Shown here: one piece after another, positions 14,701 through 24,480 of the stretch
Position numbering within the stretch: position 1 is the stretch's first letter
Layout: every line of letters starts with the position of its first letter
From: Lanius collurio
Lineage: Eukaryota; Chordata; Aves; Passeriformes; Laniidae
Assembly: GCA_020086605.1 (NCBI GenBank)
Contig: JACBWW010000047.1
Span: forward strand, 2,494,363-2,558,362
Direction of reading: 5' to 3'
DNA length: 64,000 nt
Program-made: the position numbers and the translations under genes
The notes under the pieces: model-generated
What the model saw: the letters and a program-made list of their open reading frames with translations, nothing else
The model's database searches: none
What the model was told of the DNA's origin: nothing

Positions 14701-15624
14701 GCTGTTCATTTCATTTTTGCTGTACACGCCTACGGGATTGTGTCTCTCACAGAAATGTCCCTTTTCTGCAGATAGACTGACTTTTGCAAAAAGTGAAGCA
14801 TTAGAAAAAATGTTTAAAAAATCCATGACTGAAGCCCAGCTGTATCTTAGACAGAAATCCCTCCCTCTCTTCAGATTCTCCATCTACACAGTGAGCACCT
14901 AACTGCACTTACATCATGCTACACAACGTGATGCAACAACACACTGATAACACCATGAAGTGTAAAACAGAATGAGAAAGCTCTAGACACATCTTTCTTT
15001 TAAAAATTGCACTTTTAGAAAAAGTGAATGGGGATGTTACTGACTTTTGGGTAGGGGACATGAAAACAACCTGGGTAAGCAACAGTGGGATGCTCTCTGC
15101 TCTCAGCTGGGGGTGGCAGTGAAATAACAGACCACACTAAGCTGCTTAGGAACAGGCTTCAGCCCATCCCAGGATGGACAAGGAAAAAGGCCCACACCAT
15201 CATCCTCTGCCTGCTGTTTGCTGTGCAACATCCACGCTGCACATGAGGAAGACTCTGGTACAAGGCTTTTCCACCTGGCAGTGGAAAAGCAGCTGGGACA
15301 TGGGTGGGTGTTGCTCAGTTCTCTCAGCTTTCTGATGTTTCTACTTTTGGAGTTCTCACAGTCTTTCATGTAAACAATAGCTATGTTTTCCTAACTTTAA
15401 GAATGTTTACATACCTGCACTATGAGAAAAATACCCTGATGGGCATCTCTTGTAGCCAATGTGTTTGTAGGGGGTGTGACCTTGTTCACCCAATCCTTGT
15501 CCTGGTTAAGAAATCTATAAATTTGGAAGCTAATAAACATAGATGCCTTTTAGCCCTTCTGAAATCTCTCGTGTACGTGTGTTCTTTCTCGTGTCCTAGA
15601 GCAACAGGTGGGTAAGATTTGCTT
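11713..15624. other. Single-copy noncoding DNA
   Basis: I see no gene or repeat that I can support. A mildly CpG-containing patch lies around 13,300-13,440 but is too short and weak for an island. ORFs of up to 116 codons on either strand show no family likeness. Confidence 0.55.
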
Positions 15625-15696
15625 TGGGGTTTTTTTGTTTGTTTGTTTTGGTTTTTTTTTTTTTGTTTTGTTTTTTTTTAATTTTTTTTTTTATTT
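15625..15696. repeat. T-rich low-complexity tract
   Basis: About 70 bases are almost pure T with regularly spaced G residues, made of GTTT-type units followed by T runs. No adjacent retroelement body or target duplication is seen, so it is more likely a simple low-complexity tract than the poly(A) tail of a minus-strand retrocopy. Confidence 0.9.
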
Positions 15697-18544
15697 AAGA
15701 GGAATCAGTGGAATTAGAAAGGCAATGAAAATAACACAGTTTTGCTATTGGTTTTAAGGCACATCATTAAAATTCATGCTTGTTAGCTCAGGTCACAATT
15801 TTATTTTTCGGAGGTCATCAGAAACAGAATATTAAAATTACAGGGGTATGTTTTACACTGGTATTTTCCCATATTTTCCCTTCAATCCCCTTCAGTCAGT
15901 CAGCTGCCTGGTGCTGCAAGGTGTGTGGGAGTCTGGACAGGCTTTCCCCACAGTAAACATTAGTGTGGCTTTCCAGTGTGGGCAGAGGTCTGCACAAAAC
16001 CACCACAGGTTACTGGGATACACTTCCACCAAAAATGTCTGTGGGACTGACATAGTTTAGACTGTAGGCACTTGTGCCATTCCAGCATACTTGTGTGTGT
16101 GTATGTGTGTGAGCACTGTTCAGCTGGCATTCCATTTCTGGACATGGATGTAGGAGTTTGTACAGGGGGAAATTCATTTCACAGGACAAAGTCTTCTCAG
16201 GAAAATCGCCCCCTGATTTCAAGAGAAAGGACTGACAGATTTTTAACATTTTTTACTCAAAGACCTCTTTGTCTTTGTAAGAAGCTGATACCTTTTCACA
16301 CACACTGCAATATCCCTGTTGTCACATACAGAACTTCTTAAGCTTTATAAGCAACAAGAGCTCGTGGATGTGATACAGAGAGTCTAAGAGAAGGTGGATT
16401 TTATCAGGTAAGAATTCAAATCCCCATTCATTAGGGGGGGTTCATTTGTCAGAACAGACACTAAAGTGCCCCAATCTCAGCTCCTTCCCTTCTCTCCTCC
16501 CATCTTCCAAACACCATTTCCCTTCCTTAAGCAAACGGACCCCGAACACCTCCTATTTAATGGCTTTGTGCAAAAGCTGCACCTTAAAATCCCATTTCAG
16601 ACCTGTAACACAGAGAAGAGTGAAACCACAGATTCACAATCAAGCTCTAGCAAAATTCCTGCTCCAGACTCCAACTTGTATTGACAGCTGCACACAGCCT
16701 CCCAACCAGCCCGTTGTAACCAGGTTGTGGACACAGCTTTAGAGGGGAAGATGGACTTGACTTCAGCCAGATAAGTACAAGACTCACCTGGCAATTCCAC
16801 ACGTGGGTGTTAGAGCTGGTCACAGCTAAATTGTACAAGTGTCTAGAATCAGGAATTATGAACCAAAGTGCTCCCAAACAGCACATCAGATGGGGACCCC
16901 AAACCACGTAATGGTGTCAGAACTGCTGAGGAGATGCGGTGCAGGGTGGATGATGGCACTGACCCTATTCCTTCAACTGGAGGGAAAATGAGCCAATTTT
17001 CTTTTGCCCCTAAATTGTGGATCACAGATGCTCTGAGACAGTCACAGCTGTAGCAGGAGTGCACAGGGCTTTAGGAGAGGGCAGACTGCTGAGGGCAAGA
17101 GAAGGATGGGGACAGCCAGGACAGGCCCAGGAATAACCACAGCCCTCCAGCCATTCAGTGCTCTGAAACGAGATTATTTCTAGCACTTAATACTTGAAAA
17201 ATGCAAGTTTTTACTACACAACAACAACGAACATTTTGAGCCTTTCCTTTACAGCTGTGCAGCAAAGCTGCAACTTTCAAGTCTCAAAAGAGAGACATGG
17301 GGAGGCTCGGTGCTTTCATTAGCCATTTTACTCGCAGGAATACTCATCAATAGCTGCACAGTCAGTTTTGAACTTCAGCAAAGCATGTTCTCTCCATAAA
17401 AGAGTAAATAAATTAGCTTTTCCATCAATGCCTCTTGCTTTTGCTTGACAAAGAGCAGTTTTTCATTACTCAAATTGCTTTGTGCATTAGTCAATGAAGC
17501 CCCAAACAATAAATTCTGCTCGTGAGTTTGAAAAATTTAGGCCAGATAACTTTTTCTCTATTAGGCACATACATTACATTGCTCCTGCATCTTCCCACAG
17601 AACCTACCCATGCTCTGGAAGCCCGTATCCATTTCTCCTGGCTGCCATCATTAACCAGCCAGAAAATCATTCTGAAAATAAGATACCAGCATCCAAACAC
17701 CTGCATGTTTTTGCCACACACCAGACATCCACATCATTTTCTAGACAGCAGTACATCTTCCTTTCTAATGCAAACTTCCACCCACTCACATACCCCACAT
17801 AATGACTCAAAAGCAAAGGCAGCAGATTAATTATGCCTCTGACGTTCTCCAGGTTTTGTTCTTGCCATTATCCAATTGTGAATGATTGGTGTCCCTGAAT
17901 TCCCAGAAGCCTCTTTCAGCTGTGGCTCTCAGATGGGCACAGCACAAACCCCAGGAATGCCAACAGAGCAGTGCTGAGTTATGTCACCATGAGATCTGGC
18001 CCAGAATTTATTACATACCATCCCTTCAACCACATTTCTACCCAGATACTTCCACAGAACCATTTTTTTTTTCATTTACTTTCTTAACCTTAGAAACCTC
18101 TTTACTCCAAGACTGGGACTAAAACTACTGAGAGTTTGTTTAACTGGAGGTGCAGAATATAAAGCGTGCTTTTGTTCAAGGGGTGATGAAGTACTCAAGA
18201 TCTATTCCCTTTCTAGCATCACTTTAAGCACAATAACCTAAGCACTGGAACACAGTGATTCTTCTTTTTTTTCCTGCAAATTAAGATGAAAATCACGTCA
18301 GAAATATGTAGATAGCTACAAAGAACCCATAGCTACTACTGTCCTTTTCCACTTCATTCGTGACCACAAAAAGCTTTCTCCTCCCTCACAAAGAAGCTTC
18401 TGCTTTCATGTTTTTGCTGTGGGCTCTTATTTTTTAATAAAAATAACAACTAACTCAATCTCAGTGCAGAACTGTTTGGGGCTTCATATTAGAGACTAAT
18501 TTTGGAGTTTTGCCATAATTTTGCTGTGTCTAGAGTTTTTCTGA
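15697..18544. other. Single-copy noncoding DNA
   Basis: Apart from a short GT repeat at 16,092-16,111 I see no repeat, gene or RNA. Overlapping ORFs of about 100 codons at 16.4-16.7 kb and 17.5-17.8 kb occur in two frames of the same strand, which is typical of stop-poor noncoding sequence. Confidence 0.55.
16092..16111. repeat. Short interrupted (GT)n microsatellite
   Basis: About ten GT dinucleotides are interrupted once by GTAT. It is short and of no evident functional significance. Confidence 0.85.
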
Positions 18545-18660
18545 TTTTTATCAACTCCTTTAATTAAAAATGAGTTGCAGTACAAAATTAATTGATTTTG
18601 TGATAAAATAATTAATAGCAATTAATTAATTTCAGAGTAATTAGCATATGTAATTTTTCC
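18545..18660. promoter_or_regulatory. TAAT-rich candidate enhancer
   Basis: Within about 115 bases there are many homeodomain core motifs: TTTAATTAAA, AAATTAATTGATTTT, AATAATTAAT, CAATTAATTAATTTC and GTAATTAGCATATG. The last includes ATTAGCAT, an octamer-type (POU) site on the reverse strand. Such density is typical of conserved developmental enhancers, but AT-rich sequence also yields TAAT by chance. No flanking gene is available to suggest a target. The call rests on motif density only; conservation cannot be judged from one sequence. Confidence 0.3.
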
Positions 18661-19612
18661 TCCAGCTGTCATTCTGTACCTTGCAGAAGCTGTGACCCTA
18701 GGGCAGGAGAGGTGAAACAGCAATGCTCCTTTTTCAGGCTGTCCATAGAGGATGCACATCTCTTCCCCTCCTCCCAGTGCCTCTGCAAACTGTTTTCCAA
18801 GCATTCCTTCATCATCACAAACTGTTTGTGAATCCCTATCCAGTAATCACCAGATAAGTTACACAACCTCTCTCTAAAAGAAACAGTTTGGAGGCACTGC
18901 CCAGGAAATGCTAAGACATTGCATTTTAATTTAATTAGAGTCTTAAGCTATAATAATTTGCCTACTGGGAGCATCGTACCCACTCTATAAAATTAAGGAA
19001 TTTTTTCCCCATTCTCAGCACCTCACACCTCTCTCTCACAGTGAAATCCTCAGATCAAGCACACATCCCTGTGAAGTGCAAAAGGGTTTCTCTGAAGAGA
19101 GCTCACACAGTGCAAACTCATGTCAAGTGCTTACTTTTTTGCTATAGGCCTAAAACTAGCTGGGGCCTCATGTCTTATTTCAGAAAGAACTCCATAATTA
19201 CAACTCAAATAACCTTTGGCTTCCAGCTGAACTGCAGAGCCCAGCTCCTTTGGAAGCTGGGAGCTGCACATCCCATGGATGTGCAGGGGCAGGCGAGAGG
19301 GGGCTGCACACTGTGTGCTGCCAAAGGAACAGCCACCAGAGGCATTCCGTGGGAGCTGGCAGTGCCCTGGCTGTCCCTGGGAAGCAGTGACCCCTGGGCA
19401 CAGATAGCCTGGGAATGCTGGGCAAGGAAATTGCTTTAGAAGCACATGGCAATTCTTAATACAGTGTCAAACACGGGGACAGACCCCAGCACAGCAGGTG
19501 CTCAACAATTGTCAGGCTTCCACTTGAGAATTTTTTTCTGAGGCAGCATCTGAGACAGATTTTGCTGCTGGGTAGATGTGAAGTGGAGCAGAACAGATTT
19601 TACAGCCTTTAA
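18661..19612. other. Single-copy noncoding DNA
   Basis: I see no repeat or gene. An ORF of 132 codons (19,041-19,439, plus) overlaps minus-strand frames of 104 and 84 codons over the same bases and shows no recognisable domain. Confidence 0.55.
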
Positions 19613-19972
19613 AATCACAGAATGGTTTGAATTGGAAGGAACCTTAAAGCTCATCTTTTTCCACCCCCTTGCCATGGGCAGGGACACCTTCCACTACTCC
19701 AGGTTGCTCCAAGTTCTGTCCAGCCTGGCCTTGGGACACTTCCAGGGACAGGGCAGCCACAGCTTCTCTGGGCAGCCTGTGCCAGGGCCTCAGCACTTGC
19801 TCTCACAGGGAAGAATTTCTTCTGTATACCTAATCTAAATTTCCTCTGTTTGAGTTTGAACCCACCACTCCTTGTTCTATCAATCAGTGGCTGAGGAAGA
19901 CTCCCCCTCTGGATGCCTTGCAGGCTCCCTTGAGATACTGGAAGCCTGCTCTGAGGTCTCCACACAACCTTT
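19613..19972 (-). mobile_element. CR1 LINE 3' fragment, minus orientation
   Basis: Read on the plus strand it begins with AATCACAGAATGGTTTGAA and continues through CCATGGGCAGGGACACCTTC, CTGGCCTTGGGACACTTCCA, AGAATTTCTTC and AGATACTGGAAGCC. This is the reverse complement of the conserved 3' end of avian CR1, whose 3' terminus carries ATTCTRTG repeats. It is therefore inserted on the minus strand and truncated at its 5' end, as is usual for CR1. It contains no reverse transcriptase coding sequence and cannot move by itself. It is the longest of the three CR1 copies here. Confidence 0.95.
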
Positions 19973-21739
19973 GCTACCTAAACCATGCATCCCGAGGAAT
20001 CTTCCAGACTGCTGAAAACCAACCAGAACCCATCCCTGGGAATTCCTCTGCATACCATGAACATTTCTAAGGCAAGTGACTCACTGAAGAAGGTGGTCTG
20101 AACAACAGCATGGAAACCTGACCTCAGGCACATCATGGACCTGGCCCTGGAGGATGAAGAAGGATGTCTAAAAGCAAAGCAAACTGAACAGCAAATTTGG
20201 CTCCTGTGGTGGGGACATCAGAAAGATTTATGAACAAATGTCTTCCTTTTAACTGTTCTACCTTACTAACCCTTCTCATTATATGATTTTGTATATTCTA
20301 AACATTGGCTTTCAAGCTGCTACTTTTACATTGTCAATGTACACATATTTCTAGCTGTTGCCATGATCTAGAGCTGTCTTTGCCTCACTGTGAACTTAGG
20401 TCACCCCAAAGGTGAATTACAATTGCTCTGGGAATTGCTTTTCCTACCAGCTCATTCTTTCAACAGAACTGTAAATCTTTGACTGCTCTTCTCAAACCTT
20501 CCTTATGTTTATGCCCAGTGTTCAGCACTTGGTAACAGCTCCCTTGGACATACAGAGGTTTTCAAAAGGTTGTCTCCTCCTGAAAACTACTTGTTATTTG
20601 CAGAAGAGCAGCCTTGGAGGACTTTGTCAGTGATCCCTGATCTATTACACAGAAATTCACAGCCCAAAGGATTTACTTGATGTTTTGGGATAGGCATAAC
20701 TCGGAATTTTGGACAGTAGAACTAAGCCACCATGAAAGCAGGCTGTTTCACAGAAAATCCATTGCCTTTTGTTGCACAAGTTTCAGACTTTTTCAGTATT
20801 CCCACTGCCCCCCTAGGAGGCCACAGAAAACCCTGGCATGGTGCTTGTCATCCTGATGGGGGAACGAATGATGATGTCACCTACTATTTCTTACTTGTTT
20901 CTGCTCAGTTTTGATTCCCACCTAAATGTTCCTCTGAACAGTGAGGATGAATGAAATCCATACCTGCTGTGTTACAGCTTATGTAAAATAGGACAAGAAT
21001 GATGACAAAAACTCATACCCTGAAACTGCAGCAACCATTGCACAGTTGTTCAGCCCAGAAATGACAGTCACAGCTTTCCCAAAGGAGGGAAAGGCAACAG
21101 AGATGGATTTAAAGCTGTGAGCCAAAAATGCTCCACAGACCCAAGCCCAGCCTCCTGGCAGTCCCTTTTGCTCTTCCTTTTATCTGTTTATTTAACTGAT
21201 AATATTTTATTTTTTCCTAATTTTTTTTTTCTTCCGAAGTAATTTTGAAAATCCCAATGGAAAGAAGAATGTTTCTGTTGAGCTCAAATTGAAATATTTC
21301 TGAGGAGCTAGGTGGAATAACCTGCTTCAGTTCAGTTCATCCTCAGCTTGCCAACATGTTGCTTCATGGCACTTATGATTTATTGCTTTGCTGATTCCGA
21401 AGCTGAGCTTGCAGCTCAGACAAGACGGTGCTGAGCTCGTGCTGTCACATCTGCCAGCACAATTCTCTCTGTCAGTGCCAGTACATTTCTGTGGGCATTT
21501 AATTCTGCCGAATTTCTGGGTACTTTAACTTGTCATCCCATATCAGGGTTACCACCAACATCGAAAGAGAACTTTCCCAAAAGGCAGGAATGTCAGTGCT
21601 GCGTTTAGCTTTGTTTTATGCTGCTGCTGGTAGTAGTGGGGAAGTCTTCTGCTGCTCTTCAATAGCTCATTATCTAGAATCATTTGGCGATGACTTAAAA
21701 TGTATTTTAAAAAAACCCAAACTCTCTAAATAACCATGC
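19973..21739. other. Single-copy noncoding DNA
   Basis: I see no gene or repeat I can support. The sequence is AT-rich and single copy, and an ATTTTATTTTTT-like patch lies near 21,205-21,230. No ORF exceeds about 70 codons. Confidence 0.55.
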
Positions 21740-21935
21740 CAAGATTGAATGATCAAAGAGTTGAAAGACAAAATCCACTTGGACTCACTGACCCTGAAGC
21801 TAGTGAAAATCAACACCAAGAAGAGTGGGAGGAATGAGCTGTGACAAGATGAAGAAGTACCTCTACTAACCTTATAAAAGGAAATCTATGAAATGCTCAA
21901 GGAGATAAATAAAATCTGCTTCATGCAAAAAAAAA
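21740..21935 (+). pseudogene. Possible 3' end of a processed retrocopy
   Basis: An AATAAA signal at 21,908-21,913 is followed 13 bases later by a run of nine A residues (21,927-21,935), the arrangement left by reverse transcription of a polyadenylated mRNA. The upstream 100 bases have short open frames ending in TGA near 21,840, with a lysine-rich character, but I recognise no parent gene. Target-site duplications are not evident. A chance AATAAA next to an A run is a real alternative. Confidence 0.2.
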
Positions 21936-22739
21936 TCAAGGCCTTATTATAACAGGAGGAACAGTAATTCCCTTCTTGTCTCCTCTCTTTCTTCACCCTG
22001 ACTGCTATGGAACCTATGAACCTATGGAAACAGAAGCTATTGATAAGCTACCTGAAATGGAGAGCTTTTGGTCAGTTCAACAACTGCAATTATTTTAACT
22101 GTAGGTAGACTGATCCAAAGTAGATATTTTCTTTGTCAGTTTTCCAAATTAGTCTTTAATGAGATTCTGGGAAATGAACACATTTTAAGACTCCTTTCAT
22201 GAAGCAGAAATGGCACTAAAAAAAGAAACCAGGACAATCACATGGATGTTCTGTCATCCTCTTTTAGCACAGCTCCCCAGTGAGCAGATTCCTCACCAGA
22301 AACGTGTAGGTACCTAATACAGACATAATCACCATTACTGAGCCTTCCTCCACCATCCTCCTTCAAAAAAGCTCCTGATGAAGCCACCAGGGAGCTTAGA
22401 CCAGAGACCTGCAGATGTTCCACACACTGACAGATGAAAGGTGCATCTCAAAAGAGGCAAGTGCATAAGGAAGAAAACATTTTGCACTACTAGTCAAAAT
22501 AGATGGAAATACTTAAAAAGGGCTTGTTCTGGGTTTGGTTTTTCCAGTGAATTTTTCTTCCATCTGCTGCCTGGAAGAAGGACAATGCAGGGGCAGGACA
22601 GCATTGCCTGGGACACCACTGGGGCAACGGGGAAACAGAAGATGTCACAACATTCCATTGAAACGGCCCTGGCTGGGGGCGGTTTGGGGTGATACCAAGA
22701 GAAAAAGGTGGGAGGGCGACCCCAGAGGCTTGGCTGCCT
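21936..22739. other. Single-copy noncoding DNA
   Basis: No repeat or gene is recognised. GC content rises towards the CpG island that begins near 22,740. Confidence 0.5.
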
Positions 22740-22817
22740 TTTGCTTGGCACTGTTTCCAGGTTGGGGAGGTGAAGGAGCCGCTCCCCGCTGCCACCGGGC
22801 CGCCTGGAGCTCAGGAG
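22740..22817. promoter_or_regulatory. Left shore of the CpG island
   Basis: This GC-rich segment, which includes CCGCTCCCCGCTGCCACCGG, directly precedes the inserted LTR. With the LTR removed it would run continuously into the GC-rich sequence after 23,401. It ends in CTCAGGAG (22,810-22,817), the same octamer that follows the LTR. Confidence 0.5.
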
Positions 22818-23401
22818 TAAAGAGTAGTCAGTGGGTAACTCATGTAAGCACAGTTAACTATTAGGAGACAAAACTTAAGAAGCTGAATTTACATCTTGTC
22901 AAGATAGAGGGGACAGGAGGAGACAGCAAATGCTAATTCAGACAGCAAATGCTGATTACAAGACCTTGGAAGTAGGATTCGCCCTGATCTTGTTAAGATA
23001 GAAGGGACAAGGATCATCCCAAAAACTGCTGAATCGTTCCTCAAAGGACTACGCATGTCCCAGGGAGAAAGGTGAAAAGGGCACTATGAGGAAGACTGCT
23101 GATCTTCATCACAGAGACCCCCGAGGAAGAGGAGAAGCCTTCCTCAGTGCGACCACCAGGACACACAACGCATGCGTGACCCGTATGCTAATGGCTTACG
23201 GGGAATAATTTGTATAACCACACCTGTCTCAATGACTGTAATGAATATTCATAATTTAACCCATAAGTACTGTATTGTAGAAGGTACCGGTGTGTGTGTT
23301 TGGAGGAGCGATCCCCCACACACCCGGCGCCGAATAAAGCAAATACCCACTTCTCTGACTCTGTCTCTGAAGTGACTCCTGGCCTGGCTTGGGGCGAATC
23401 A
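22818..23401 (+). mobile_element. Solo LTR of an endogenous retrovirus
   Basis: The element is about 584 bases and has LTR-like order: a purine-rich U3 with internal duplications, an AATAAA at about 23,333-23,338, and a short CT-rich end finishing GGGGCGAATCA. The octamer CTCAGGAG lies on both sides (22,810-22,817 and 23,402-23,409), which looks like a target duplication. Eight bases is longer than the usual 4-6, and the left end starts TA rather than TG, so the exact ends are uncertain. An alternative pair is TGTAAG at 22,843 with ACTCA on both sides. U3 holds CGCATGCG (23,169-23,176) and the octamer-type ATGCTAAT (23,185-23,192). No gag, pol or env remains. Confidence 0.7.
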
Positions 23402-23860
23402 CTCAGGAGCCGCACGTGTGGCCCCACAGCCCCGGGCCGGGCTCCTGCCGGGCCCTCTGCCCGCGGAACGTTCCCGCGGCCGCTCCTGCGCGGCGGGCTC
23501 CGAGATCCCGGACTGCCGCGCCCTCCCGCAGCTCTGACCATTGGTTTTTGGTTTCCTGCCCGTCGGGGGAGCAGACTGGAGCTGCCGTGAGGGGTGTCCC
23601 CGGAGGGGCCAGCTCTGCGTCGTACCGGCAACTGCGCCCGGCCCCGCCCGGCCCCGCCCGGCCGCCATCGCCGCGTGGTGCCCCAGCTCAGCCCACAGCG
23701 CCCCTGCAGGTGTGGAGGAACCATCGCAGCTGCCCCGCCCGGCCGGAGCCGCCGGGATGGCACCGGGGAAGGGCCCGAAGGGCACGGAGAGACTGCGGGG
23801 GTTTTGTGTTCACCCCTGGGGTCGCTGCTGCTGCTGCTGCTGGTTCGCCTCGTTACACAC
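23402..23860. promoter_or_regulatory. Orphan CpG island, candidate promoter
   Basis: About 460 bases are very rich in G+C and CpG, sharply unlike the surroundings. GC-box sequence CCCCGCCC is repeated in tandem at about 23,642-23,660 and again near 23,735, which are Sp/KLF-type sites. No TATA box is evident. In vertebrates such islands usually mark promoters of housekeeping or developmental genes, or of noncoding RNAs. Long open frames on both strands (220 codons plus, 242 codons minus) result from stop scarcity in GC-rich sequence; their translations are arginine-, proline- and alanine-rich and unlike known proteins. Direction of transcription cannot be decided. Confidence 0.6.
23825..23842. 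repeat. (CTG)6 trinucleotide repeat
   Basis: Six uninterrupted CTG units lie at the right edge of the CpG island. The tract is short but could be polymorphic. Confidence 0.95.
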
Positions 23861-24120
23861 ACGCACCAGCACAGAACTGCTATTCCTTTCCCCGTATCTT
23901 TGCATGGAAGCCCCAAAACTTCAAAGTTTTAATAATCTGGAGGGAAGGGGATCACATTTTCCATTCCAAGGGAGGTTCCCACCTTCCTTGGCAGACACCT
24001 GTCTTTCAAACGAAGACAGGGGTGGAGGGAGAAGGACTGAAAAGAAGATAGTGAGCCAAGGCCCTGAATGTCACTATTGGTGGAACAAGACAAAGAGCAG
24101 CTGTGCAGGACGATGGGATC

Positions 24121-24480
24121 ACTACTAGCAAGCTGGAAACAACATAAAATTAATGTCTATAAATTATTCATCCTTTGAATGTTAAGATTTAGGTTCACCA
24201 GGCAGCAACAAGTGAATGCCAGGCATTTATTTATGTCACCCTTCAATGTGGAACCCAATTGATTGATTTACAGAAAAAGTGTATAGGACCTAATTGTGAC
24301 AGCACTTTTTGCGGAAAAATAACAAGCTCGTAACCAACAACACGCGGTCTGTAATGCACTAGATGATTCAAGCTATTTCAATCTATATTTACAGGCTCTG
24401 GAATGTCACTGAAATGTTAAGGACTGGAGCAATTTGAAAAGCTATTCAATTTCATATTTGAAGCTCAAGATCAATCACCC
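24121..24480. promoter_or_regulatory. AT-rich candidate conserved element
   Basis: Repeat-free sequence with motifs such as AAAATTAATG, TAAATTATTCATCC, ATTTATTTATG and CCAATTGATTGATTT lies just beyond the CpG island. It has almost no long ORF on either strand, in contrast with its flanks. The texture is like that of noncoding elements kept by selection, but this is an impression, not a measurement. Confidence 0.25.

Noticed and set aside
19651..19965. 104-codon minus-strand ORF in the CR1 tail, considered as remaining LINE protein
   Set aside because: The segment corresponds to the CR1 3' end beyond the reverse transcriptase domain, and the frame has no transposase or polymerase motif.
23188..24128. 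Long ORFs of 195 to 242 codons on both strands over the GC-rich island
   Set aside because: GC-rich DNA has few stop codons. The frames overlap on both strands, the products are Arg/Pro/Ala-rich without motifs, and the minus-strand frame runs into the inserted LTR.
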